64,000 nucleotides of DNA from Acinetobacter sp. CFCC 10889 (GCF_003268395.1 NZ_LQXQ01000004.1:1-64000); one strand, 5' to 3'. Shown: positions 41,102 through 50,305, numbered from the stretch's first letter. Translations and numbers: made by a program. The notes: generated from the letters alone by a model not told the origin.

Positions 41102-41605
41102 ATGAAACTTAACCATAAGATAGATATTGATTTAAAAGCATTTATTCTCAATGGGAAATTTGATTTTGTAGAAATTGGACAAACACAAGAATGGTTGGCA
41201 CAGAATTTTGCAGATCCTGATGATCGAGGGGATGGGAGAGAACAAGTAGAGATTTGGCGTTTTGGAACTATTGAGTTCTATTTTTTTGAAAAGGAACTTT
41301 TTCAAATTTTCTGTGATGGTTTGCATCAGCTCAAAAAAAGTCGAAGTTTAAATATTCAACCTTGGGTGTTGAAAAAATATAAAAAAATGACATTGAGCAA
41401 ATTTTTAAAAATTTTGAATAAAGAACAAGTTAACTATTCAGTTAAACATGATTCATCACTCAATAATGCGATTGTAAAAATCAGTAAGAGTCAGGTGATA
41501 GTATACTTTTCGCCTGAATATGGCGTAGAAGATGTCCAACCACCTCAATATCTAATCAATGGATTTTGTTTAAATCATGAGCATGGTTTTGAACGAGACT
41601 CCTAA
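41102..41605 (+). CDS. Conserved hypothetical, possibly immunity-like
   Basis: 167 residues. The start KLNHKIDIDLKAFILNGKFD and the blocks GQTQEWLAQNFADPDD and EIWRFGTIEFYFFEKELFQIFCDG match a small widespread family of unknown function that is often found near polymorphic toxins; that link is from memory and is unverified. Not secreted. It ends the operon of the two mosaic paralogs (2-base gap) and its last 50 bases overlap the convergent gene at 41556-42152. Confidence 0.5.
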   Translation: MKLNHKIDIDLKAFILNGKFDFVEIGQTQEWLAQNFADPDDRGDGREQVEIWRFGTIEFYFFEKELFQIFCDGLHQLKKSRSLNIQPWVLKKYKKMTLSKFLKILNKEQVNYSVKHDSSLNNAIVKISKSQVIVYFSPEYGVEDVQPPQYLINGFCLNHEHGFERDS

Positions 41606-42152
41606 GTTTTTCTAAAATTTTTGCACCGATATAGTCTTTAAAATATTTATTTTGTTTATGTCTATAGTATTCATTCCAATAGCTTACAATTCTACTTTCA
41701 GTTGTTCTGAAATATTTAGGATTTTCTAAAATAAATTCAGCGAAATGTGTTTGATTTTCTACATTAATAAAAGGTGCAATACTGAGTAAAATTTCCTGAA
41801 CATATTCACCTAATAATTGAAAAACATAAGGAATAATAAAATCATCAAGAGGGCAATTGAGTAAGCGTTCAAGCATGGTCTGACGAATAAAACCATCATG
41901 GTGGCGAGTATAGATACAACATAATATTTTCTGCTGAATAATGGGAAAATTACTGAATTGTGGGTTATTCGGCAGTTTAAAATAGGTGCGTACAGGAAGA
42001 TGTATCACGTCCTGTTTAACAAAGACTTGATAAGTATGTTTTGAGTGAAATTTTGTGCTATATGATTGTAAATAGTTCAAGACTGCCAATACATCTTCTT
42101 CAAGGTATTGAGGAAATGCATTTAAATAAAAGCGTTGAAAATCTCGATCCAT
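41556..42152 (-). CDS. Conserved hypothetical protein
   Basis: 198 residues from the ATG at 42152 (the longer frame up to 42311 runs inside the nrtR gene). Helical; PVRTYFKLPNNPQF and CIYTRHHDGFIRQTMLERLL are conserved-looking motifs, and GEYVQEILLSIAPFIN follows. I do not recognise a family. The gap to the nrtR stop is 10 bases, so it is probably co-transcribed with nrtR. Its 3' end overlaps the convergent gene ending at 41605. Confidence 0.55.
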   Translation of the reverse strand: MDRDFQRFYLNAFPQYLEEDVLAVLNYLQSYSTKFHSKHTYQVFVKQDVIHLPVRTYFKLPNNPQFSNFPIIQQKILCCIYTRHHDGFIRQTMLERLLNCPLDDFIIPYVFQLLGEYVQEILLSIAPFINVENQTHFAEFILENPKYFRTTESRIVSYWNEYYRHKQNKYFKDYIGAKILEKLRSLVQNHAHDLNKIH

Positions 42153-42162
42153 TTTATTTGGT

Positions 42163-42915
42163 TCATTCGGATTTATTTGAATTATCCCTCGGATACTCCA
42201 AAATCCTCGGAAAATGAAAATCAAAACTATCCAAAGCATATTTATACAATTGAGCAGGGCGTTTCCCTGCAATTTTCGATAGATCTGTTTCTTCAACCGC
42301 ACCCGCTTCAATCATACGACGTCTAAATGATTTCTTTTCTAAACTTTGCCCTAAAATAATTTCATAAATTTGTTGTAGCTCAGTCAGGGTAAACAATTCA
42401 GGCATCAAACTGACAGGCAAAGCGGTATAACGTGCCTTAGAACTTAAACGTTCTACTGCCATATCTAAAAGCTGTAAGTGGTCAAAAGCCAAATCGAGTT
42501 TTTTGGCATCAGTGATGGAAACCCATTCGCTGTATTCAGTCTGTTCAGTGGCGATGCGTTGAAACTCTTTAAAATCAATCAGGGCAAAATACAAAGAGGT
42601 TACCGCCCAACCACGTGGGTCACGGGTTGGATTACCCACCGTACACACTTGTTCCAAATGTGGTGATTTCAGCCCTGTTTTTTCGACCAATTTACGATGT
42701 GCCGAAGCCATTAAATCTGTATCTTTAGATAAATCGACAAAACCGCCTGGTAGCGCCCATTTGTCTTTTTGTGGAAAATTAGAACGCTTGATCAGTAAAA
42801 CTTGTAACTGACCTGCGTCAACAGAAAAAATCGCCATATCGACTGTAAATAAAGGCGCATCAAATTCTTTTTTATTGTATTGATTTAAAAAATCTTGTTC
42901 TGAAGAAAAGGTCAC
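42163..42915 (-). CDS. nrtR: NrtR-type Nudix transcriptional regulator of NAD salvage
   Basis: 250 residues. N-terminal Nudix domain (VDMAIFSVDAGQLQVLLIKR, then GGFVDLSKDTDLMASAHRKL VEKTGL as the Nudix box position) followed by a C-terminal winged helix (TLTELQQIYEIILGQSLEKKSFRRRMIEAG), the NrtR architecture. NrtR binds ADP-ribose and represses NAD-synthesis genes in several bacteria. The Nudix box is degenerate (RK-L-x-E-K for REUxEE), so hydrolase activity is probably lost and the domain acts as a sensor. The likely target is the nadV/prs-like pair and the palindrome at 46104-46126. Confidence 0.85.
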   Translation of the reverse strand: MTFSSEQDFLNQYNKKEFDAPLFTVDMAIFSVDAGQLQVLLIKRSNFPQKDKWALPGGFVDLSKDTDLMASAHRKLVEKTGLKSPHLEQVCTVGNPTRDPRGWAVTSLYFALIDFKEFQRIATEQTEYSEWVSITDAKKLDLAFDHLQLLDMAVERLSSKARYTALPVSLMPELFTLTELQQIYEIILGQSLEKKSFRRRMIEAGAVEETDLSKIAGKRPAQLYKYALDSFDFHFPRILEYPRDNSNKSE

Positions 42916-43117
42916 AGTCAGGCTCGCTTTATTTTATAAAAGTCAAAAGTTCATAGGATTATTGCAGGCTATAGGATTTTCTCCAAATGTTTTCACATAA
43001 TCTGCATATTTAGGTGCTTTTGGCATTGTTGAATGCTTGTAAATGTCTTTAATATTCGATGGTCAGCATAAATTACGATGCTATGATCAGTACATAATTC
43101 TACTGATCTCATTCAAT

Positions 43118-43585
43118 ATGAAAATAAAAATACTCAGTTTCACTATATTCACCCTACTTGCTACAACCTCATGGGCTGACAAAGACATTAAACCTGTGAT
43201 TCAGGGTAAAACTTATTCATCTTTTGAAATGAATATCAAAACTTTGCCGAAGCCAATCAAAATCATCAAAGGTGAGCCTGATGAATGTAATGGCGGAAAT
43301 TTTCCAGATCAACATGATTTTGGAACCTTTACAGTGAACGACAATAATCAAATTCAAACAGTTCATATGCTTAAAAATAATGCTGTGATTTTTTATGGCA
43401 AAAAATTGGATGCAAGCACCACCAAAAGTAGTTTTCTCAAAAACTTTAAAAATATCGCACAGCAAGATGAAGACAATCCGAATCGATTTTTCGCATCTTC
43501 AAGCGATGATGAATATAAATCGATTCAATTCTATTTTAAAAATAACCGTTTAGATTATTATAGACTTTGGGAAAATGATTGCTAA
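43118..43585 (+). CDS. Small secreted protein, function unknown
   Basis: 155 residues from the ATG at 43118 (the frame upstream from 43043 lacks a signal peptide start). Signal peptide MKIKILSFTIFTLLATTSWA, then a short mature domain with a Cys in GEPDECNGGNFP and another in the final WENDC, perhaps a disulfide. No family recognised. It lies between nrtR and nadV on the opposite strand. Confidence 0.65.
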   Translation: MKIKILSFTIFTLLATTSWADKDIKPVIQGKTYSSFEMNIKTLPKPIKIIKGEPDECNGGNFPDQHDFGTFTVNDNNQIQTVHMLKNNAVIFYGKKLDASTTKSSFLKNFKNIAQQDEDNPNRFFASSSDDEYKSIQFYFKNNRLDYYRLWENDC

Positions 43586-43593
43586 TTCATCAG

Positions 43594-43635
43594 ATTCTAT
43601 CCTTGATATTGGAAATTTACGATCAAGGATAGAAT
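43594..43635. terminator. Bidirectional 14-bp inverted repeat
   Basis: ATTCTATCCTTGAT and ATCAAGGATAGAAT are perfect arms around a 14-nt loop, placed between the convergent secreted-protein gene and nadV. No strong T-run on either strand, but the position fits a shared terminator. Confidence 0.6.
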
Positions 43636-43656
43636 TTATGATTTTATGGCGATTGT

Positions 43657-45153
43657 TTATAACTCCGATGCTAAACGATTTCGAATCTCATCCAAACTAC
43701 ATTCAAAAAGCAATTGACCATCTTCAAATACTGTTTTTAGCTCGCCTTGTTGTTCTTGCTCAAGTGTTTGTTGATCAAACAATTCAAAACCATGTGCAGT
43801 CTTTTCAACACGGAGCAAACCTTTGGCAGATTTTTTAATACCCGAATCTGTTGCAGGGTCTTTAAACAATTCACGAGCAACACCATTCACTTGCCCCCAT
43901 GTCGCTTTAACTGCAAAACCAAAAGTGTCGCGAGTCAGATAGTTATAGGTATAACTACCGATCCCAAAGACCAAATTATTTGAGGCAAAACCTTTGGCTT
44001 CTAAGCCTTTTAAAATCCGTAAAGCTCGGTCTAGGGTGATCGAATCACCATAAATTAAGCCGACACGTTCATTTAAAACTTTATAGCCTTTGTCTGTAGT
44101 CGTACCGCCAAAGATTTCCCATAAACATTCCACAGCACCTTTAAATGCAGGGCTACCAATTTCAGCCTCAGGATCGCCACAAATGATTTTTACAGGATCA
44201 CCCGAATCAGGACGGAATACCAATTTCGCTAAACCTAAAGCATTCGGTTGACGAGCAAGGATTTCAGCTTTGAGTTCAACAGTAAATTCAGTAATCACAC
44301 GCCAAAAGTCCCATGTATCCGACACGATACTGACCACACCTGATGGATAAAGTTCCGTGATGAGTCGGCGGAAGGTATCAATTTCATTGTCCTCACTGCC
44401 CATACACATGACGCTATGTTCGGTTGCAGGGACAGATACGCCCACGATACCATAGGCATTGTAATATTCTTCTGCATAATCAATCGCAGATACTGCATCC
44501 GTACCGATGAAACTTGTTAAGTGACCCACACCATTTTGTGTTGCATCATAAATACCACTCATGCCACGACTACTAAAATCATGTCCTTGCACAGGAACAA
44601 AATCGAGCGGTGCACCTGTTTTGATCGCATATTCAGTCAATAAGCGTTTGTATTCAAAAGCAATCGTAGCAGTGGTACAGCTTTTCCAAAGTTCTGCGCT
44701 CAGTACAGTTTCTAAATAATTGGTCAGCCAAAAGAACTCAGGCAACGTATTTACAATGGTCAATACAGGCACTTTCATATTGACTCGACTGCCTTCAGCT
44801 AAGGCTTTAATTTTAATCGGTAAATAGCCTAAGTCATATAAAGCCTCGATGTGATCGACAGGAATCGCACCTTCGCCCAAAGCATTGTCCATACGGCGCT
44901 TATAGTTAGATACGACTTTGTTTTTATCCTGTTGGAAAAAGCCTTCATTCCATGTTTCTATTAAAAAATGTTTGATAAAACCTTGTAGCCCGAAGAACAC
45001 GATTTTGTCATCAAAATCAGGCAACATATTGGCTAAACGTGATGAACGTGGCGTGAAGTTAGCATAGACATATTCAGTACCAACAGGGTATTGGCGTCTG
45101 TGGTCTGCTTTATAAAAGTCGATTGCATTTAATGGATTAATTTTTAAGCTCAT
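43657..45153 (-). CDS. nadV: Nicotinamide phosphoribosyltransferase (or Namat-like enzyme)
   Basis: 498 residues. NadV makes NMN from nicotinamide and PRPP. NAMPT-family blocks are all visible: DFYKADHRRQYPVGTEYVYANFTPRSSR, HDFSSRGMSG, TEHSVMCMG (catalytic His), RPDSGDP and YGDSITLDRAL. Length matches NAMPT. It is 27 bases downstream of a divergent Prs-like gene, so the pair probably forms an operon. An alternative is an enzyme that uses ADP-ribose pyrophosphate instead of PRPP, as in phage NAD rebuilding; sequence alone does not separate these. Confidence 0.85.
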   Translation of the reverse strand: MSLKINPLNAIDFYKADHRRQYPVGTEYVYANFTPRSSRLANMLPDFDDKIVFFGLQGFIKHFLIETWNEGFFQQDKNKVVSNYKRRMDNALGEGAIPVDHIEALYDLGYLPIKIKALAEGSRVNMKVPVLTIVNTLPEFFWLTNYLETVLSAELWKSCTTATIAFEYKRLLTEYAIKTGAPLDFVPVQGHDFSSRGMSGIYDATQNGVGHLTSFIGTDAVSAIDYAEEYYNAYGIVGVSVPATEHSVMCMGSEDNEIDTFRRLITELYPSGVVSIVSDTWDFWRVITEFTVELKAEILARQPNALGLAKLVFRPDSGDPVKIICGDPEAEIGSPAFKGAVECLWEIFGGTTTDKGYKVLNERVGLIYGDSITLDRALRILKGLEAKGFASNNLVFGIGSYTYNYLTRDTFGFAVKATWGQVNGVARELFKDPATDSGIKKSAKGLLRVEKTAHGFELFDQQTLEQEQQGELKTVFEDGQLLFECSLDEIRNRLASEL

Positions 45154-45180
45154 TTTATATCTCCAATATTATTCGTTGTA

Positions 45181-46065
45181 TTATTTTGTTGAAAAGTTAA
45201 TAACAGTCAGCTTTTCATGTTCAGTTTGCTTGATGCTATTCGTAGTAAAAATCTGATCAACCAATCCTTCAAAAACCTGAAAGCCTTTACTGAAAATGCC
45301 GTGTGTGACATAGAGCACCACATGTTCGCAATTCAGTTTTTTCAATTCTTCTGCAATGCCTTTAAAGGTTGCACCACCATCACAAATATCATCAGTAATT
45401 ACCGCAACTTTTCCTGTTAAATCAGTGGCATTGACATGTGAGTTCATGATTTTTCCTGTTTCAGGATTACGTTTTTTATCGCAATAAATAATCTCAATTT
45501 CACGCTGTCTTAAATCATTGATGACATTTGCAATGTGTTGGGTACGATTTTTTGCACCTGCATCAGGACAGATCAATACCGTATTTTTAGTCTTTAAAAT
45601 TTTGGTTAATGCATTGCTTTGTAAAATAATATCGCTCGATTGCACATTTTCGACATTTAGAAAATGAGTGTTTTCACGCAGTAGTTTTTCAGTTACTACA
45701 CTGTGCGCATCCCAAACGGTGATTGAACGGCGTTGCTGTGGAAACTGTTCAGCATTGAGATTTAACAACTTGGTCATGATGTCTAAGGAAAAAGCCTGTC
45801 CTGTTGCACAGATGCGATCCTGACGTGCATAAGGGAAGTAGGGGATTTCCAAATCAATGCTTAAACCCTGATTGAGTAATACATTTTCAAGCAAAAGATA
45901 ATCCATCAAATCCTGACTGTTGCTGATTTTGGCTTGAACATGCACGCAGTCTGTCAGTGTTTTTAAAATTTCTGCATCAACTTGTACATGGCGTTCACCG
46001 CCTGAAAACTGCATGCATTGCACAGGAATGATATTGTTATTTGCATCTTTGATTTGAATAGACAT
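45181..46065 (-). CDS. Divergent ribose-phosphate pyrophosphokinase-like protein
   Basis: 294 residues. Retains the ATP loop IPYFPYARQDR near residue 75 and a PRPP-binding loop TDDICDGGAT near 220, with CDKKRNPETGK before it. It differs from housekeeping Prs: the usual DLHAGQIQGFF-type segment is replaced by WDAHSVVTEK and SPDVGGVVRAR by CPDAGAKNRTQ. It probably supplies the pyrophosphorylated sugar to the adjacent nadV product, either PRPP or another pentose phosphate. Start at 46065 follows GAG by 8 nt; 46071 is the alternative. Confidence 0.75.
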   Translation of the reverse strand: MSIQIKDANNNIIPVQCMQFSGGERHVQVDAEILKTLTDCVHVQAKISNSQDLMDYLLLENVLLNQGLSIDLEIPYFPYARQDRICATGQAFSLDIMTKLLNLNAEQFPQQRRSITVWDAHSVVTEKLLRENTHFLNVENVQSSDIILQSNALTKILKTKNTVLICPDAGAKNRTQHIANVINDLRQREIEIIYCDKKRNPETGKIMNSHVNATDLTGKVAVITDDICDGGATFKGIAEELKKLNCEHVVLYVTHGIFSKGFQVFEGLVDQIFTTNSIKQTEHEKLTVINFSTK

Positions 46066-46103
46066 TTTCATATCTCTATATGTTGGCTAACTGCCTATAC
46101 ATA

Positions 46104-46126
46104 TATAGTGTCATAAAGACAATATA
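46104..46126. promoter_or_regulatory. Candidate NrtR operator upstream of the prs-nadV pair
   Basis: TATAGTGTC-ATAAA-GACAATATA is an inverted repeat with one mismatch in nine, about 40 bases before the prs-like start. On the minus strand it overlaps TTGTCT, which is 17 bases before TATAGG, a possible promoter. NrtR encoded at 42163-42915 is the natural candidate binder; I have not compared it with a known Acinetobacter motif. Confidence 0.6.
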
Positions 46127-46209
46127 TTTTTCAAGATGAATTTACAAAAGATTACAGAGAACTAGTGTTAGAGATTTAAATATTTTATTTTACAACGAGT
46201 TATAAGTAG

Positions 46210-46236
46210 AAATGATAGCCAATTGGGCTATCATTT
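46210..46236 (-). terminator. Hairpin terminator after the Sel1-like gene
   Basis: AAATGATAGCC/GGCTATCATTT form an 11-bp stem around AATTG. It lies after the stop of the minus-strand Sel1/TPR gene. Confidence 0.65.
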
Positions 46237-46269
46237 TCTTGAATTTATTCAGCCTATTTTATAGGTGAA

Positions 46270-47064
46270 TTATTTTTTCGCAGGATTCGCAGCTTTATTT
46301 GCGATCATTTTATTAATCGCTTCAACTGCTTCTTTGGCTGTAGGTACATTTTGTTTGGCTAAAGCTTCATAGATTTTCTTTGCTTCAGGCAAGTTTTGTT
46401 CAATGATTTCACCTTTCACTAGCATATTCGCCATCGCAAGTAGGGCAGGAATATAACCTTGTTGAGCTAGTCCTTGAATTGATTTTACACCTTGTTGTAC
46501 CAATTCAAGTTTTTTATTTTTAAAGCCTTGGCTAATGTCATAGAGTGCTTTGGCATGGATCGCTTGCATATTTCCCTTTTTAATTAAAGGATCTAATTTT
46601 TGTAGTGCAAGTTTATCTGATTCAGCTTTATCTTCAGAGAAAAGCTGTACAGCGTATTCGACAGTGGCATCATCATAGCCTTGTTTTGACGATTTTTCTA
46701 AGTATTGGCGGGCTTTACCTTGATCTTGTTTAACACCCAATTCACCTGTTTGGTAGGCTTTGGCAAGCGCATAACTCGCTACTGAATAGCCTTTGTCAGA
46801 AGACTGTTGGTAATATTGTAAAGCTTTTTTATTGTCAGCCGTTGTGCCTTGACCTGCTTGGGTTAAAAATGCCAAGTTATATAAAGCTTGTGCATCGCCA
46901 GTTTTTGCAATGCTTTCAAGTTCTTTATAGGCTGTGGTAAAATCTTTCTTTTGGATCAGTTGTTCAACTTTTGCAAATTTTGGATCGACAGGAGCAGCTT
47001 GTGGTGCTGCAAAAGCAGTCGCACAAGAAAAACTGAGTAGAGCTGAGAGTAGAATTTTTTTCAT
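46270..47064 (-). CDS. Secreted Sel1/TPR-repeat protein
   Basis: 264 residues from the ATG at 47064, which gives a signal peptide (KKILLSALLSFSCATAFA, then APQAAP); a longer frame to 47130 precedes it. The mature protein is helical repeats: DAQALYNLAFLTQAGQGTTADNKKALQYYQQSSDKGYSVASYALAKAYQTGE shows a Sel1 pattern. Such repeats bind proteins or peptides. No partner is indicated by context. It ends in a terminator before the NAD-salvage region. Confidence 0.8.
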   Translation of the reverse strand: MKKILLSALLSFSCATAFAAPQAAPVDPKFAKVEQLIQKKDFTTAYKELESIAKTGDAQALYNLAFLTQAGQGTTADNKKALQYYQQSSDKGYSVASYALAKAYQTGELGVKQDQGKARQYLEKSSKQGYDDATVEYAVQLFSEDKAESDKLALQKLDPLIKKGNMQAIHAKALYDISQGFKNKKLELVQQGVKSIQGLAQQGYIPALLAMANMLVKGEIIEQNLPEAKKIYEALAKQNVPTAKEAVEAINKMIANKAANPAKK

Positions 47065-47353
47065 TGATACATAACCTTGTTGAAGTATTTCTTCCTGAAA
47101 GAAATTTTTTAGTTTTCGTGCTGTCATCATAAGTGCTATAAAAATAAGATGTAAAGTCTTGCAGGTCGTGTTTTCTTTAATTTTTGTATGGGATTGTGAG
47201 TAAATGATCTAAATGTTAATAAAAATATACAAGAGATATTGATATTTTAAATATTTGTTATTTAATGTGATTTTTTAAATACTTTATTATGGATGAAAAT
47301 ATCCATTCAAAAAAAGTGATTTTTGAATGGATCATGCACATCACAATTACTTC

Positions 47354-50305
47354 TTAATTGACCTTAAATTTACCAATCAACACCGCACCATCTTCACCTG
47401 TTTGTAGTCGTTCTTTGGTCATTTTCACCCGTAAAATTTCTTCACTTTGTTTGCTCGTCCCCCAGTTACGAATTAAACGGACAAATGCGGTGGTCGGTCC
47501 AGTCACGATTTGCTGACGATCACCGTAATAGTGTGCTTTGATGCTGTATTCACCTTTCATCGGTTGTTTTAACCAAAAGGCTTCAGGACCATAACCGCCT
47601 GTGAAATCATTGGAAATTTTACCACCTTGCACACTGTTAGGATTGGAATAAAAGGTTTTTTCATTGTTGGGATCAATCACCCACAAATCCATATCTGAAT
47701 TATCACTGTCCCAAGTCAGTACCACATGGATACCCACAGGTAGGTTACGAATTAATTTTTTGTCGATGTCTTTGAGCGCAGGGCTATTCGGTGCTTTGGC
47801 AATAAAATTATTTAATTCATCTGCCGCAATCAAATGAATACCACCAAAACGTGGATCCCATTCATTGCTCACCACATGGTACATGGTACGAATTGCATCA
47901 TCATATTGTTTATTTTCGGCATATGCCAAAGCGAGATCACGCCAAGATTGTGGTTCTTCCTCTGCCATTTTCAGGACTTTTTGGTAAATGATAATCGCAT
48001 CTTGATATTGTTTGAGTAACATCAATTGTTGCCCTAAAAGTCGCAGCACATGACGATTTTCAAGGTTTAATTCAGCCAAATTGGAAATCACTAAAACTGC
48101 TTCATCATCCAAACCTTTCTGTCTAAATATCTCGGCAACTGTTAGATAAAATGATGGATTATTCAAATTATTTTCACGTTCATCTAAATAGATTTGATAC
48201 GCCTGCTGCTTGGATGCTGCATCTAAACGAGCGACATAAGGTGCATCATCTTTCCACGGTTGAATTTCGATTTTAATATTTTGTATAGTTTCTCTGACAC
48301 GTTCCTCTGCTTGTTGGCTGCGGCGTAATTGAGCTATTTCTCTCGCATCTGTTACAGCGGCAACTGAATCTGCGGATGCGGCATCTGCTACATATTCAAC
48401 CGATACTGGTGCAGGCATAGGTGGTGCAACAGGTGCAGCTTCAACCACAGGTGCATTGGCTGCCATTTTTTCAGCACGACTTGGCTTGATTTTTTGTTTT
48501 GGAAAATCTTTTTCCCACCACTGCTGATGTGCTTGATATTCATCAATGCTACGTGCAAGTGCTTGCTGTTGTTTTTGTTGCACACTCTGTTTTTGACTAG
48601 AAATACGTTGTTCATATTCCGTTTTTAAACTTGCAGGAGGTTGAATTTCATATTGCACATAATCATCTAAATTTTCTAAGACAATCAAAGAAGTGTTGGG
48701 TGTCACAATATTAAAATCTTGGGCAATTTTTTGAATGGCTTGTTCATTCACTGTAGCTTGAGGCAGTAGTTCAGCCACTTTTTGTTTTGCCCAAAGTGCT
48801 GCGACTTGTTGGCTGTTTAAGCTACTTTTAAATGGAATTTCTAAGCTTTGTTGTTGATTCGCATTGTGTAATTTTAGCTTTAATTTGGCTTGATCACCCA
48901 CAACGGTGGAGTATTTCCCAAACACACGGACAACACCATTTTCAGGAAAATAGGAAGGGATGTATAACTCGCTGATGCCATTACCATCAACTTGTATTAA
49001 GCGACTTTGATCATTGAACAATTGTTGTTGTGCTTGTTTAAACTCAGTCGCATTGTGCCAAGATAGATATTGCCCATGATTTTTTTCGGCAAGTTGACGC
49101 AGTTGTAGATGATTTAAACTCTCAGCATTGCCTTGGATACTATATAAACGCTGATTAGCATTGAGTTGAATATTTTGTGGAATGCCATAGTTATCTAAGC
49201 CATCACTAAACAGTAAATATTCTTGAATTTTCGTATTATTTTTCCAATCCGATATATTGGTCGCACCATCATAGATGACATTTTCTAAAAACTTTTTCAG
49301 TGCTGACCAATCCCCATTTTTAATTTTAAAGCTGTGAGGTGAGGATGCTTTGTGACGTAATAAAGTCAGTTCGATATCGGCATTTTGCACTTTTTGAAAA
49401 TAGGCATCCAGCAAGGCGAGTTCACTCTGCACATCACGTTGTCGAGCAGATAACGAAGCATCCCATAAAATGCCAATACTCTGTGGAAGTTGGCGTGCTT
49501 GTGATTGATCTGCAACAGGAATTTCAGCATAAAAATAATCTGAATTTTTAAAATGTTGGGTAAATAGTTGTGCCTGCTGACTGCTTGGAATCTGAATATC
49601 AATGTGTTTTAGCGCAGTGATGTTTGGATTTTTCAGCGTTGCATGATATTCATTTTGTGTATTTTTATTAAATGTCAGTTGCTCGCTTTTCGGTATATTT
49701 TCAAGCCCTTTTATACGGACATCCAGTTGATAGTTTTGCACTTGATTGGCAAATTGTAAGGGTAAACGATACAACTTCGCTTGAGTCGTATTACTCAATG
49801 CTTCTTGATAACGAATGCGAACAGTGCGAATGCCTTGCGCAGGAATTGGATAAACACGCAGCTTAAAATTATTGCCTTGGGTTTGTTCAAGCAAAGCTGG
49901 GTCTACATTGCGCCGTTCGATCGCTTCAAAAACTTGTTGCCCTTTGGCTTTTGGTACAGGCACTGCATCACGCATTTCACCATTGATATCCAAAGCCAAA
50001 GCAGTAATTTGCTGACCTTCCTGTAGTGGAAATTCTAGATTGCCTTCAAGTTGTCGGTGATTTGGATTATACAATTGCATTTCCAACGTTGTTTCAGCCA
50101 AACCATTGATGATTTCCACTTGAGTTTTGACACTTTTCAGTTGAATTGCCACTTCATTTTTGGCAGTCATAATCTGAATCGGGCGAGGGATGATTTCAAC
50201 AGGGGTTGTGGCAATACGTGGTTGCACGACCACATCTTTGGCAGTTGAAAATGTGAATGGTGCGAGGCTTAAGATGAAGCAAGTAATGAGATTTTTTTTC
50301 ATCAT
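47354..50305 (-). CDS. VIT-VWA-TPR-DUF2135 secreted protein
   Basis: 983 residues from the ATG at 50305; a TTG two codons earlier also opens this frame. Signal peptide with TCFILSLAPFTFSTA, then a VIT domain (AEVTLEMQLYNPNHRQLEGNLEFPL-like), a VWA domain whose MIDAS starts DASLS near residue 281, a coiled, Gln-rich linker near 560-620, TPR-like repeats (FYLTVAEIFRQKGLDDEAVL, ENKQYDDAIRTMYHV) and a C-terminal DUF2135 domain (HVVLTWDSDNSDMDLWVIDPNNEKTFYSN). This is the inter-alpha-trypsin-inhibitor-like bacterial architecture. Likely surface or periplasmic, with a metal-dependent adhesion site; role unknown. Confidence 0.85.
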   Translation of the reverse strand: MMKKNLITCFILSLAPFTFSTAKDVVVQPRIATTPVEIIPRPIQIMTAKNEVAIQLKSVKTQVEIINGLAETTLEMQLYNPNHRQLEGNLEFPLQEGQQITALALDINGEMRDAVPVPKAKGQQVFEAIERRNVDPALLEQTQGNNFKLRVYPIPAQGIRTVRIRYQEALSNTTQAKLYRLPLQFANQVQNYQLDVRIKGLENIPKSEQLTFNKNTQNEYHATLKNPNITALKHIDIQIPSSQQAQLFTQHFKNSDYFYAEIPVADQSQARQLPQSIGILWDASLSARQRDVQSELALLDAYFQKVQNADIELTLLRHKASSPHSFKIKNGDWSALKKFLENVIYDGATNISDWKNNTKIQEYLLFSDGLDNYGIPQNIQLNANQRLYSIQGNAESLNHLQLRQLAEKNHGQYLSWHNATEFKQAQQQLFNDQSRLIQVDGNGISELYIPSYFPENGVVRVFGKYSTVVGDQAKLKLKLHNANQQQSLEIPFKSSLNSQQVAALWAKQKVAELLPQATVNEQAIQKIAQDFNIVTPNTSLIVLENLDDYVQYEIQPPASLKTEYEQRISSQKQSVQQKQQQALARSIDEYQAHQQWWEKDFPKQKIKPSRAEKMAANAPVVEAAPVAPPMPAPVSVEYVADAASADSVAAVTDAREIAQLRRSQQAEERVRETIQNIKIEIQPWKDDAPYVARLDAASKQQAYQIYLDERENNLNNPSFYLTVAEIFRQKGLDDEAVLVISNLAELNLENRHVLRLLGQQLMLLKQYQDAIIIYQKVLKMAEEEPQSWRDLALAYAENKQYDDAIRTMYHVVSNEWDPRFGGIHLIAADELNNFIAKAPNSPALKDIDKKLIRNLPVGIHVVLTWDSDNSDMDLWVIDPNNEKTFYSNPNSVQGGKISNDFTGGYGPEAFWLKQPMKGEYSIKAHYYGDRQQIVTGPTTAFVRLIRNWGTSKQSEEILRVKMTKERLQTGEDGAVLIGKFKVN

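Noticed and set aside
43575..43838. Plus-strand frame in the 3' region of nadV
   Set aside because: It overlaps the nadV coding end on the other strand and its product is not coherent.
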